Positions 24,940 to 33,898 of a DNA stretch of 38,364 bases are shown one piece after another (positions within the stretch are counted from its first letter, which is position 1; each line of letters opens with the position of its first letter). The translations under genes were made by a program, and so were the position numbers. This DNA comes from Bacillota bacterium (GTDB lineage Bacteria; Bacillota; Clostridia; Acetivibrionales; DSM-1351): contig JAEZKZ010000120.1 of NCBI GenBank assembly GCA_023415305.1, positions 1 through 38,364 of the forward strand, given 5' to 3'. Under the pieces are notes generated by a model. That model made no database searches. It was not told where the DNA came from and was given only the letters and a program-made list of their open reading frames with translations.

Positions 24940-26554
24940 GCTGTTGATTGCCGATGACGAACAAATCGTTATAGATTCCCTCACATTTATTGTAAATAAA
25001 AGCTTTTCCGGCATCTTCACTATAGAATCTGCCCGTTCAGGCAGAGAAGCAATCGAAAAAGCCGAACGTTTTATTCCCGATATAGTTTTCATGGATATTA
25101 ACATGCCCGGAATCAATGGAATTGAAGCAATCAGAGAATTGCGAAGCATGCTGCGTGACTGTATATTTTTTATACTCACTGCCTTTGATCAGTTTGATTT
25201 TGCAAAGGACGCACTTACACTGGGTGTATCAGAGTATTTGCTAAAGCCGGTAAATAGAGAAAAAATAATTTCCACTCTTAAAAAAAGTATTGAAGACATT
25301 GAAAAAGAGCGCGCAAAAAGGAAAAAAGAACTTGACCTGAAAGAAAAGATGGAGAACCTTCTACCGGTTCTGGAAAATGGCTTCATATATTCCATGCTGT
25401 TTTTGGACGATAATTTAACCGAACTTGAAAATTACCGGAACATATTCGAAATAGAAGAAAACGGCGGCTATATCATGACAATAGAATTTGCCCAGGCCAA
25501 TGACGGAAGCCATCTTGTTAACAGAATAGGCCTCAGCATCAAGAGTCAGTCCTTCTACCCTTACCTGAGAGATATTTTAAAGGGCAGATGCAGATGCTTT
25601 ATTGGTCCTGTAATTTTAAACAGGATAGTCGTTTATATTCCTGCCATAACTGAAACTGACGAGTATACCAGAAGACTTGAGGCCGTTAATATTGCAGAAT
25701 ACATCTTTAATCTGATATCAAAAAAAGTAGATGCCGATTTCTATATTGGAATTGGTCGCTGCTACAATGGCTTTGATAATATTTTTCTTTCCTATGAAGA
25801 ATCCCTCAGAGCAATAAGGTTTATGGCAGGAAACGGCATTCTACATATTATGGATATACCTACTGAGAAGGAAATTCCGGCCAAGAAATATCCTGTACAA
25901 AAAGAAAAAATGCTATTGGAAAAGGCGGCTCTCGGCGACAGAGATGCTTCTGTGCAAGCCTTTTGTCATATATTTGATTGGTTGACAATAGAATATCATG
26001 GGTCTGTAATTAAAATCAGGGCCAAGCTTATTGAAATAATGATTCTTTTATCCCGCCTGGCCAACGATTACAATATTTCGCAGCATTTTAGCAGCATAGA
26101 TATTATTTCAGAACTCCAAACCCTGGATTCCCTTACTGAATTAAAGCATTGGTGTTCAGAAAGGATTGAGCTGATAACAAAAGGACTCTCCGAATCCAGA
26201 GAAAAGAAAACCAATTCTCTGATTTTAAGAGCAGTGGAATATATTAAAGAAAATTATAAGAGAGAACTAACCCTTGAAGAAGTTTCTAAGGAGGTTAATA
26301 TCAGCCCCCATTATTTTAGCAAACTTTTTAAGGATGAAATGGGTGAGAATTTTATTGACTACCTTACAAGCCTTAGAATTAACACTGCCAAGGAAATTAT
26401 GAAAAGCAGTCTGATGAGTGTCAAGGAGATCTGTTATGAGATAGGTTACGGTGATCCGAACTATTTCAGCAGAATTTTTAAAAAGGCAGTCGGTGTTACA
26501 CCGACTGAATACAGGGACAGTATTCTATATACGAGTAAGGATGGTGTTTCTTAA
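24932..26554 (+). CDS. YesN-like response regulator with AraC-type DNA-binding domain
   Basis: A 540-residue regulator. The receiver domain has the acidic pair D8-D9, phosphoacceptor D55 (FMDINMPG) and the conserved KP (LLKPVN). A long middle region of unknown fold follows (about 125-430). The C-terminal AraC domain (about 432-535) has two HTH units, TLEEVSKEVNISPHYFSKLFK and VKEICYEIGYGDPNYFSRIFK. I take the second ATG (24932), because AGGAG is correctly spaced for it and too close to the ATG at 24926. It probably activates the neighbouring sugar uptake genes. Its stop overlaps the next start by one base (TAATG). Confidence 0.93.
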   Translation: MYKLLIADDEQIVIDSLTFIVNKSFSGIFTIESARSGREAIEKAERFIPDIVFMDINMPGINGIEAIRELRSMLRDCIFFILTAFDQFDFAKDALTLGVSEYLLKPVNREKIISTLKKSIEDIEKERAKRKKELDLKEKMENLLPVLENGFIYSMLFLDDNLTELENYRNIFEIEENGGYIMTIEFAQANDGSHLVNRIGLSIKSQSFYPYLRDILKGRCRCFIGPVILNRIVVYIPAITETDEYTRRLEAVNIAEYIFNLISKKVDADFYIGIGRCYNGFDNIFLSYEESLRAIRFMAGNGILHIMDIPTEKEIPAKKYPVQKEKMLLEKAALGDRDASVQAFCHIFDWLTIEYHGSVIKIRAKLIEIMILLSRLANDYNISQHFSSIDIISELQTLDSLTELKHWCSERIELITKGLSESREKKTNSLILRAVEYIKENYKRELTLEEVSKEVNISPHYFSKLFKDEMGENFIDYLTSLRINTAKEIMKSSLMSVKEICYEIGYGDPNYFSRIFKKAVGVTPTEYRDSILYTSKDGVS

Positions 26555-27621
26555 TGAAGAAGGTTCAAGTAAAGACTTTTCTTTTAGGTTTGGTCCTTAT
26601 ATTATGTACATTGCTTTCAGTTGCGTGTTCCTCCTCAGACCAAAATAAGCCCGCCAATAAAAACGGAAACATTACCATAGGCTTTTCCATGGCAACTTTA
26701 CAGGAGGAACGCTGGCAAAGGGATATGGATATTCTTGTTGCCAAAGCCAAGGCAAGGGGTGCCGACGTCATTGTCCAGAATTCAAATAATAATATTGATG
26801 ATCAGATAAAACAGGTCAAATATTTGTTGGATCAAAACATTGATATTTTGATGATTGTACCTCAGGATTCCGAAAAATCGGCTGAAGCTGTCTATCTGGC
26901 AAAAAAGAAGGGTGTAAAGGTTATTTGTTATGATCGTTTAATTAAAAATGCGAATGCGGATTTCTATGTTTCGTTCGACAATATAAAAGTTGGAGAATAT
27001 ATGGCATCCCTAATGGTATCAAAGGTTCCAACAGGCAACTATATCATAGTTAATGGTGCCAAAACCGATTACAATAGTTATATGTATAACAAAGGCTATA
27101 AAAATGTGCTTGATAAATACATCTATGATAATTCAATAAAGATAGTTGATGAAATATGGGCAAATGACTGGCGCCCTGAGGATTCTTTCAAATGTGTTGA
27201 AAAGGCCCTTCAGAGCGGAAAAAAAATTGATGCTATCCTGGCAGCCAATGACAGCCTTGCCGGCGCTGCCATTGAAGCACTTTCAGAACAGCAGTTGGCA
27301 GGTAAAGTGCTTGTGGCAGGCCATGACGCAGACATTTCAGGCTGCCAGCGAGTTGCCGAGGGCACGCAGCTCATGACGGTGTACAAGCCGATAGACCAAT
27401 TAGCCGAGAAGGCTGTTGATGTTGCCCTTGGCTTGCTTAAGAACAACTACTACGCGTGCAATACCTATATAAGTGACGGAGAAAATGATATCCCCTACGC
27501 AAAAGTTGATCCTATAGTAGTAACAAAGGACAATTTGGTTGATACGGTAATTAACGACGGTTTCCACCGGCTGGAGGACGTATACCTGAATGTACCTAAG
27601 AATCTGTGGCCGAATAAATAA
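26554..27621 (+). CDS. XylF-like sugar-binding lipoprotein
   Basis: A 355-residue lipoprotein. The signal peptide ends at a probable lipobox LLSVAC, with C25 as the lipidated residue and an unusual S at -3. The mature part follows XylF: GFSMATLQEERWQRD, ICYDRLIKNANADFYVSFDNIKVGE, NDWRPEDSFKCVEKAL, AANDSLAGAAIEAL and AGHDADISGCQRVAEGTQLMTVYKP. It overlaps the response regulator stop by one base, so it is expressed with the sensor system and not with the permease genes. It may supply xylFGH as a second receptor or take part in sensing. It is a clear paralogue of the protein at 29645. Confidence 0.88.
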   Translation: MKKVQVKTFLLGLVLILCTLLSVACSSSDQNKPANKNGNITIGFSMATLQEERWQRDMDILVAKAKARGADVIVQNSNNNIDDQIKQVKYLLDQNIDILMIVPQDSEKSAEAVYLAKKKGVKVICYDRLIKNANADFYVSFDNIKVGEYMASLMVSKVPTGNYIIVNGAKTDYNSYMYNKGYKNVLDKYIYDNSIKIVDEIWANDWRPEDSFKCVEKALQSGKKIDAILAANDSLAGAAIEALSEQQLAGKVLVAGHDADISGCQRVAEGTQLMTVYKPIDQLAEKAVDVALGLLKNNYYACNTYISDGENDIPYAKVDPIVVTKDNLVDTVINDGFHRLEDVYLNVPKNLWPNK

Positions 27622-27644
27622 AATAATTTTAGGAAATTAATATA

Positions 27645-28379
27645 CTATCTACGCTGTGCTTTTGCTTCCTCAGGGGTACAGCCCAGCATCACTGCAGTTG
27701 ACCGGTAGCCTATGCCCATCCTGTCGATACCCATATCAATTAATTTAAAAAAGTGATCTCGAGTACGTATTGATCCTGAACCTTTTACTTTACAGCGACC
27801 TCGCGCCGCGTTAAGCATCGCTGAAATAACTTCTAAGGTGGCTCCTTCATTTTTTCCACCTGTAAAAAAGCCGGTAGAACTTTTAACAAAATCAGCCTTC
27901 GCCTCAATTGCAACCTCTGTTGCCTTTTTTACTTCATCAAGTGTAAGAGCATCTGTTTCAAAGATTACCTTTACCTTTGTTCCGTATTTATGACATACCT
28001 CGCAAACCTTTTCAATATCCTCCTGTACTTTAGACCACAAGCCGCTACGAATCCATCCATAATTGGCCACTATATCCAATTCAAATACTTTTCCGCCCTT
28101 ACAATACTCCTCAGCCTGCAAAACTTTTGATGCTGTGGTGGAAAGCCCAAAAGGGAAATCACATACTACACACACATGGGTCTCGGTGCCCTCACACATT
28201 TCAACAGCCAATTGCAGCGAAGCCGGGTTAATACATACTGTACGACATCCAAAATCAATTCCCTCCTGAATGTATTTACATATTTCCTGTTGTGTAAATT
28301 CCGGTTTTAGTACAGATTGATCAATGTAGGAAGCAAGCTCTGCAACACTCATTTCTGCTGCTTTCTTTAAGTTTTTCAT
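27645..28379 (-). CDS. deoC: Deoxyribose-phosphate aldolase family protein (DeoC-like)
   Basis: A 244-residue class I aldolase. D102, K166 (ADFVKSSTGF) and K199 (VKGSGSIRT) align with the catalytic Asp-Lys-Lys of DeoC (102, 167, 201 in E. coli). The classical enzyme splits deoxyribose 5-phosphate into acetaldehyde and glyceraldehyde 3-phosphate. Several family positions differ: SGSIRT in place of SGGIRT, and ELDIVANYGWIRSGLW where most have IDMVINIGxLKSG, so the substrate may differ. It is convergent with the XylF-like gene (23-base gap) and divergent from the RpiR-type regulator, which suggests local control and a link to imported sugars. The ribosome binding site is poor (GGGCGG about 15 bases upstream). 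Confidence 0.82.
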   Translation of the reverse strand: MKNLKKAAEMSVAELASYIDQSVLKPEFTQQEICKYIQEGIDFGCRTVCINPASLQLAVEMCEGTETHVCVVCDFPFGLSTTASKVLQAEEYCKGGKVFELDIVANYGWIRSGLWSKVQEDIEKVCEVCHKYGTKVKVIFETDALTLDEVKKATEVAIEAKADFVKSSTGFFTGGKNEGATLEVISAMLNAARGRCKVKGSGSIRTRDHFFKLIDMGIDRMGIGYRSTAVMLGCTPEEAKAQRR

Positions 28380-28582
28380 ATTTTTTGTACGTCCGCCCTA
28401 TATTGCCGAAGTGCAGGCAAGACGTTCCTCTCAAGAAGAATTCTACTGTAATAATGCTACATTGTCAATATATTATTTGTAAATTTACTACACATGCTAC
28501 TGCATGTAGTTTTAATACAATTCCCTTGAATTATTTTTATAAGTTTCATATAATAAATGAATCAATAGAGAGGTGAACGGCT

Positions 28583-29443
28583 ATGCAAACCCATGAATGT
28601 AAGACAATTATCAAAGAAAAGTATTCCTTTCTGCGCTCATCCGAACAGAAGGTGGCAGATTACGTACTTCTTCATTGGGATGAAATACCGGGTCTGACAA
28701 TGGCTCAGCTTGCTAAAGCTGTAAATGTAAGTGATCCGACTGTATTACGTTTTGTAAGGGCATTGGGCTTTGACGGGTTCGTTCCCTTAAAATTAGCCAT
28801 AGCACAAGATATAGCAGCTATGAACCGTTCCACTCCTCCTCTGGTGGACCTCCACGTGCATTCAGATGATTCTTTGGATTCCATTCCTGAAAAAATGATA
28901 GCTTTAGCCCAACGTGCCTTGGAGGATACCGAGCGAACCCTGAACAAATCAGAATATAAGAAGGCTGTAACCGCGCTTTACAAGGCACGTCTTATTGATG
29001 TCTACGGAGTAGGGAATTCTGCAGCAGTCGCCGGAGATATGGTAACAAAATTCCTGCGCATAGGGCTCCCCTGCCGTTCATATCCCGATAGCCATCTCCA
29101 GCATATATGTGCAACCTCTCTTGGAAAAAGTGATGTTGCAGTAGCCATTTCCCATTCCGGCAGCACAAAAGATACGGTAGATGCATTACGTATGGCTCAT
29201 GAAAATGGGGCTGTTACCATTGCCATCACAAATTTTAAAGGTACAGACATACTTCGCTATGCTGATATTAAACTTTTTACAGGTGATATCGAGACCACCT
29301 TCTATACCGAAACCATGTTCTCCCGTATTTCACAGCTTGCCATTGTAGACAGCCTTTACATGGGAGTGCTGTTACAGGATTATGACCGTTATTCAAAATT
29401 TCTTGGTAATGTAAACAAGATGGTAAGCCGTAAGGTTTATTAG
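28583..29443 (+). CDS. MurR/RpiR family transcriptional regulator
   Basis: A 286-residue regulator with an N-terminal HTH_6 domain (about 1-77, with LTMAQLAKAVNVSDPTVLRFVRALGFDGF) and a C-terminal SIS domain (about 125-260, with YGVGNSAAVAGDM and ISHSGSTKDTVDAL). SIS domains in this family bind phosphosugars. GAGGTG is seven bases upstream of the ATG. It is divergent from deoC with a 203-base gap and upstream of xylFGH, so it probably controls one or both in response to a sugar phosphate. The xylFGH promoter probably lies in the 201-base gap after this gene, where GGAATAATTAATTCC (29492-29506) is a partial palindrome. Confidence 0.9.
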   Translation: MQTHECKTIIKEKYSFLRSSEQKVADYVLLHWDEIPGLTMAQLAKAVNVSDPTVLRFVRALGFDGFVPLKLAIAQDIAAMNRSTPPLVDLHVHSDDSLDSIPEKMIALAQRALEDTERTLNKSEYKKAVTALYKARLIDVYGVGNSAAVAGDMVTKFLRIGLPCRSYPDSHLQHICATSLGKSDVAVAISHSGSTKDTVDALRMAHENGAVTIAITNFKGTDILRYADIKLFTGDIETTFYTETMFSRISQLAIVDSLYMGVLLQDYDRYSKFLGNVNKMVSRKVY

Positions 29444-29644
29444 CTATCCCCTCTTACTTTTATTACTCGTAAAATAATGCTATTCTCTACAGGAATAATT
29501 AATTCCATCACAATTTTAGTAAGACCTTAGTAATTCTCTCTAGCGACTTTAACCCTTCTCTGATATATCCTGTAAATGTAACAGCAATAGCTATGATAAG
29601 TAGCCCGTTGCATAAGAAAATATTACATTTCGGGAGGATTGTAT

Positions 29645-30706
29645 ATGAAAAAATCAGTACGTATAGCTGCTATGGCTTTAGCAGGTATTATGTCAATCTC
29701 ACTTTTTGCAGGTTGTGGTGCAAACAGCTCAGCAGGTGACAATTCAGCTGCGGCATCTTCTCCAGCAGCAGACAAAAAGATCAAGATCGGTTTATCACTT
29801 CCAACCTTACAGGAAGAAAGATGGGCCAGAGACAAAGCTACTATGGAAGAAGCTGCAAAAAAAGCCGGAATTGAAATATCTGTTCAGGTAGCAAACATGG
29901 ATGCTGCAAAGCAGGATTCTCAGGTTGAAAACCTGATATCTCAAGGCATTGATGTTCTGATTCTTGCTCCACATGATGCCAAGGCAGCTGCTTCAACCGT
30001 TGATAAGGCTCATAAGGCAGGTATCAAGGTTATTTCCTACGATAGACTTGTAATGGGTACTGATGTTGACGTTTACCTTTCCTTTGATAACGTAAAGGTT
30101 GGAGAACTTCAGGGTAAATGGCTAACTGATAATCTGGCAAAGGGTAACATCGTTTGGTTGTCAGGATCTCCTACAGATAATAACGCGAAACTATTTAAAG
30201 AGGGTGCTGCAAAATACCTGCAGCCAAAGATAGACAGCGGAGATTACAAAGTTGTTATGGAACAGCCTGTTGTAGATTGGAAGCCGGACAACGCACTTAA
30301 ATTAATGGAAAATGCCTTAACTGCAAACAGTAATAATGTTCAGGGAGTTCTTGCTCCGAATGACGGTACCGCAGGCGGTTGTATACAGGCATTAGCTGCT
30401 CAGGGTATGGCTGGTAAAGTGCCGATTACAGGACAGGATGCAGAGCTTGCCGCTGCAAAGAGAATAGTTGAGGGAACACAGGGTATGACAGTATTCAAGG
30501 ATACAAGAAAACTCGGTGAAGCAGCTATTGATGCTGCCATAAAAATGGCTAAGGGCGAGAATATAGGCGCTGACCAAAAAGTAAACAATGAAAAGATGGA
30601 CGTTCCATCAATTTTGCTGACACCTGAAGTTGTTGACAAGAGCAACATTGACAAAGTGCTTATCGATGGCGGGTATCTCAAGAAAGAAGATGTTTACAAT
30701 AAATAA
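29645..30706 (+). CDS. xylF: D-xylose ABC transporter substrate-binding lipoprotein XylF
   Basis: A 353-residue lipoprotein: signal peptide with lipobox SLFAGC (C24), an Ala/Ser-rich linker, then a full XylF-type binding domain. Signatures are GLSLPTLQEERWARDK, SYDRLVMGTDVDVYLSFDNVKVGE, SGSPTDNNAKLFKEGA, DWKPDNALKLMENALTANS, PNDGTAGGCIQAL and GQDAELAAAKRIVEGTQGMTV. XylF binds D-xylose; a closely related sugar cannot be excluded. A TTG at 29639 could start the frame, but the ATG at 29645 has GGGAGG seven bases away. It is the first gene of xylFGH. The hairpin after it probably keeps its mRNA at a higher level than xylGH. Confidence 0.92.
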   Translation: MKKSVRIAAMALAGIMSISLFAGCGANSSAGDNSAAASSPAADKKIKIGLSLPTLQEERWARDKATMEEAAKKAGIEISVQVANMDAAKQDSQVENLISQGIDVLILAPHDAKAAASTVDKAHKAGIKVISYDRLVMGTDVDVYLSFDNVKVGELQGKWLTDNLAKGNIVWLSGSPTDNNAKLFKEGAAKYLQPKIDSGDYKVVMEQPVVDWKPDNALKLMENALTANSNNVQGVLAPNDGTAGGCIQALAAQGMAGKVPITGQDAELAAAKRIVEGTQGMTVFKDTRKLGEAAIDAAIKMAKGENIGADQKVNNEKMDVPSILLTPEVVDKSNIDKVLIDGGYLKKEDVYNK

Positions 30707-30722
30707 TATAAATTCTTGAATT

Positions 30723-30776
30723 TTATGGGGGAATGGCAGCTTTCGGCTCATACCGGACTATGTTATTCCCCCATAA
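30723..30776 (+). terminator. Intercistronic stem-loop after xylF
   Basis: A perfect 12-bp stem, TTATGGGGGAAT (30723-30734) with ATTCCCCCATAA (30765-30776), follows the xylF stop by 16 bases; AATAAAA and not a T run comes next. It is best read as an mRNA-stabilising or attenuating hairpin of the kind found after binding-protein genes. Confidence 0.65.
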
Positions 30777-30809
30777 TAAAAGTGGCAGAGCCATTTTTGT
30801 TTGCTCCAT

Positions 30810-30945
30810 GTGACACACATTGGGACACCTGTCACACTGGGCCGATTAACCTCCTTTATTCGCCCCATCGCGATAAGGGATATATATTTTCATTACTATT
30901 TTATGACCGCTACGCGGCTCAAAGCCACCAAAGTGGCTTCGGAGG
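30810..30945 (+). repeat. Cluster of short palindromes ending at the xylG ribosome binding site
   Basis: Three further hairpins lie in the xylF-xylG gap: GTGACA/TGTCAC (30810-30815/30830-30835), CCGC-TAC-GCGG (30907-30917) and AAGCCAC-CAAA-GTGGCTT (30922-30939). The last ends one base before the GGAGG of xylG (30941-30945). This looks like a composite palindromic repeat, possibly of the dispersed REP type. It may affect xylG translation. Whether it recurs in the genome could not be tested. Confidence 0.5.
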
Positions 30946-30950
30946 TTAAA

Positions 30951-32471
30951 ATGAGCGAATACATATTGGAAATGAAGAATATCACCAAAGAGTTTCCAGG
31001 GGTTAAAGCACTTGATAACGTTACCTTCAGGGTAAAAAAGGGTGAAATTCATGCGCTCTGCGGAGAAAACGGAGCAGGAAAATCTACTCTCATGAAGGTT
31101 CTTAGCGGGGTTTATCCTTCCGGTACATATACTGGTGAAATAATTGTAAAAGGAAGTACACAAAGCTATTCAGGCATAAAAGACAGCGAAAAAGCTGGAA
31201 TAGCTATAATTTATCAGGAACTTGCACTTGTTAAGCAAATGAGTGTTTGTGAGAATATTTTCCTTGGTAATGAAAAAGTGAAAAAAACAGGTCTTATTAA
31301 TTGGGACGAGTCCTATGCTGAAAGCCAGAAGGTCCTTAATGATGTAAGACTTAATATAAATCCAAATACCAAAGTATTAAATCTGGGTATTGGGCAGCAG
31401 CAGCTGGTGGAAATTGCCAAGGCAATCACCAAGAAAGCTGAAATCCTGATTTTGGATGAGCCTTCAGCTGCACTTACCGAATCAGAAACGGAGAATCTGT
31501 TACAAATACTTAAGGAACTGAAATCCAAAGGTGTAACATGCATATATATTTCACACAAGCTGAGTGAAGTATTTGAAATTGCTGATAACATTACCATTCT
31601 CCGAGACGGCAAGTCAATCGGAACTGAGCCTGCCGGACAAATCACTGAGAATAAAGTAATAGCTTTAATGGTTGGACGTGAATTAACGCAAAGGTTCCCA
31701 AGAAAAGAGCACAAACCCGGGGAAGTTGTTCTGGAGATAAAAAACTGGAACGTATATAATCCAGACCTCCCTGAACTGAAGGTAATTGATAATGCAAGCT
31801 TTAAAGTAAGGAAAGGTGAAATTCTTGGTATTGCAGGCTTAATGGGAGCCGGAAGAACGGAGCTGGTTATGAGTATTTTCGGTGCCTACGGAGCTAATGT
31901 AAGCGGGGAAATAATCCTGGAAGGTCGGGAAGTATGGATTAAAAGTCCCAGACAGGCCATAGAAGCAGGTATAAGCTATGTCTCCGAAGATAGAAAACGT
32001 TACGGCTTGGTATTGGGAATGGATATTAAGAACAATGTAACCTTGTCCAGCCTGGAATCCATAGCAAAATTTTCACTTATTAATGGTAATGAGGTAATAA
32101 AAGGTACAAACCAATATGTTGAGGATTTAAGGATAAAAACTCCCAGTATTGAGCAGAAGGCTTCAAATCTCAGTGGCGGAAATCAGCAAAAAGTTGTCCT
32201 TGCCAAGTGGCTTATGACAAAACCTAAAATTCTTATTATGGATGAGCCTACAAGAGGTATAGATGTAGGTGCAAAATTTGAAATATATAATATTATGAAT
32301 AAGCTGATTGACGAGGGTGTATGTATTATTATGATATCCTCCGAATTACCGGAAATACTCGGAATGAGCGACAGAATACTGGTTATGCATGAAGGTTCGT
32401 TAACAAAGGAATTTAACTGGAATGAAGCCACTCAGGAAAATATTTTAACATATGCGACAGGGGGAATATAA
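30951..32471 (+). CDS. xylG: Xylose ABC transporter ATP-binding protein XylG
   Basis: A 506-residue tandem ABC ATPase of the monosaccharide uptake (CUT2) type. The first half has Walker A CGENGAGKST (38-47), the signature LGIGQQQLVEIAKA and Walker B ILILDEPSAAL. The second half has the degenerate P-loop GLMGAGRTE typical of this family, LSGGNQQKVVLAKWL and ILIMDEPTRGIDVG. The frame is open from 30801, but the ATG at 30951 has GGAGG five bases upstream and begins MSEYILEMKN, the normal start. The upstream extension would be translated hairpin DNA. xylH starts two bases after its stop. Confidence 0.95.
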   Translation: MSEYILEMKNITKEFPGVKALDNVTFRVKKGEIHALCGENGAGKSTLMKVLSGVYPSGTYTGEIIVKGSTQSYSGIKDSEKAGIAIIYQELALVKQMSVCENIFLGNEKVKKTGLINWDESYAESQKVLNDVRLNINPNTKVLNLGIGQQQLVEIAKAITKKAEILILDEPSAALTESETENLLQILKELKSKGVTCIYISHKLSEVFEIADNITILRDGKSIGTEPAGQITENKVIALMVGRELTQRFPRKEHKPGEVVLEIKNWNVYNPDLPELKVIDNASFKVRKGEILGIAGLMGAGRTELVMSIFGAYGANVSGEIILEGREVWIKSPRQAIEAGISYVSEDRKRYGLVLGMDIKNNVTLSSLESIAKFSLINGNEVIKGTNQYVEDLRIKTPSIEQKASNLSGGNQQKVVLAKWLMTKPKILIMDEPTRGIDVGAKFEIYNIMNKLIDEGVCIIMISSELPEILGMSDRILVMHEGSLTKEFNWNEATQENILTYATGGI

Positions 32472-32472
32472 T

Positions 32473-33702
32473 ATGGGAAACGTAGAATTAAACTCCATTG
32501 CAAAAAATAATCAAAATGCATTGGGCAAAACCAAATCAATTAAAGAAATTTTAGTCGGAACGCTCAAGGGAAATATGCGCCAATACACTATGATACTTGC
32601 TTTACTGTTAATATGGGGCTTCTTCACCATTGTTACAAATGGCATATTCATATCCTCGAGAAACCTTTCAAACTTATTTTTACAGTGTGCTTCTACAGCA
32701 ATAGCAGCCTGCGGTATGGTTCTTGTCATGGTTGCAGGCCATATTGACCTCTCAGTGGGCTCCTTTGTAGGGTTAACCGGGGCAGTTGCAGCTCAGCTGA
32801 TGGTGGCCGGCCGCATGGGGACTATACAAACAATAGCAATTACTATTGCTATCGGGCTGCTTTTAGGTCTGTTCCAAGGCTTCTGGGTTGCCTACGGCAA
32901 AGTACCTGCCTTTATAGTAACTCTGGCAGGCCTTCTCGCTTTCAGAGGCGGAGTTATAGCAATTACCGGCGGTAACTCTATTGCACCTATGAATGATTCC
33001 TTCAAGGCAATCGGTCAGGGCTACCTGCCAAAGATAAATCCAGACCTGCCTTTCAGTGATACAAGTGCTTTGGTTGGGGTAGCTTTCATCATATGCTATT
33101 TAGTATTTGAGATTAACAAAAGAAAGTCGCGAATTAAATATGGTTTCGAAGTTCTCCCGATGTCTTTGCAAATAGCTAAAATGGTAGGCTTTTCTCTATT
33201 AATAGCTCTGGTTATTGGAATCATGGCCAGCTACATGGGCATCCCGTATGCAATATTGCTATTGATAGCAATAATTGTAATATTTACTGTTATTGCAGAA
33301 AAATCTACCTTTGGCCGTCATGTTTACGCTATTGGCGGTAACAAGGAAGCCGCCAGGCTCTCGGGTATTAACATCAACAAAGTAAATCTTGGTATCTTTG
33401 TTTTAATGGGGCTCCTTTCCACTATTGCCGGTATTGTATATACTGCAAGGCTTAACACAGCTACAGGCTCGGCAGGAACAAACATGGAACTGGATGCCAT
33501 AGCATCGGCGGTTATCGGTGGAACCAGTACTCTCGGAGGTGCAGGAACAATTGCAGGCTGTATTATCGGCGCTCTTGTTATGGGGAGCCTTGACAATGGT
33601 ATGAGTCTTATGAACACAAATGTAGCGGCACAATACATTGTTAAGGGCTTAATACTCCTTTTGGCAGTGTGGTTTGATATTAAGTTCAGTAAAAGAGCAT
33701 AG
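32473..33702 (+). CDS. xylH: Xylose ABC transporter permease XylH
   Basis: A 409-residue integral membrane permease with about ten hydrophobic segments. The CUT2 permease signature AGHIDLSVGSFVGLTGAVAA is near 90-110, GKVPAFIVTLAGLLAFRG follows, and the EAA-like loop STFGRHVYAIGGNKEAARLSGI is near 280. The insertion and length fit XylH, longer than RbsC. I use the ATG at 32473 (GGGGGA with seven bases spacing); the one at 32452 lies inside xylG. It ends with a terminator at 33779, closing the operon. Confidence 0.94.
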   Translation: MGNVELNSIAKNNQNALGKTKSIKEILVGTLKGNMRQYTMILALLLIWGFFTIVTNGIFISSRNLSNLFLQCASTAIAACGMVLVMVAGHIDLSVGSFVGLTGAVAAQLMVAGRMGTIQTIAITIAIGLLLGLFQGFWVAYGKVPAFIVTLAGLLAFRGGVIAITGGNSIAPMNDSFKAIGQGYLPKINPDLPFSDTSALVGVAFIICYLVFEINKRKSRIKYGFEVLPMSLQIAKMVGFSLLIALVIGIMASYMGIPYAILLLIAIIVIFTVIAEKSTFGRHVYAIGGNKEAARLSGININKVNLGIFVLMGLLSTIAGIVYTARLNTATGSAGTNMELDAIASAVIGGTSTLGGAGTIAGCIIGALVMGSLDNGMSLMNTNVAAQYIVKGLILLLAVWFDIKFSKRA

Positions 33703-33778
33703 TAATCTACAGTTTGATTATATTTACTACAGATATTCATCCTCATAATTTTATATATTTTTTATCCTATTATGGTTT

Positions 33779-33799
33779 GGGAGCTGAAGCTCCCTTTTT
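33779..33799 (+). terminator. Rho-independent terminator of xylFGH
   Basis: GGGAGCT (33779-33785), a 2-base loop as drawn, AGCTCCC (33788-33794), then five T. A typical intrinsic terminator about 77 bases after xylH; the terminal pair would open to give a larger loop. Confidence 0.85.
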
Positions 33800-33898
33800 A
33801 ATACCTTTGTTCTTGTTAATCTGAGCAAAATATTATAGTATGGTAAATATAGGTGCTTGTTCATCTTAACTGTCAAATTTTCACTATGAGGTGGTCTA

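Noticed and set aside
29492..29506. GGAATAATTAATTCC as an operator for xylFGH
   Set aside because: The palindrome is short and AT-rich in an AT-rich genome. There is not enough evidence to call it a binding site.
30716..30950. Small open frame and the N-terminal extension of xylG in the xylF-xylG gap
   Set aside because: Both translate hairpin DNA. The ATG of xylG at 30951 has a proper ribosome binding site and the normal family start.
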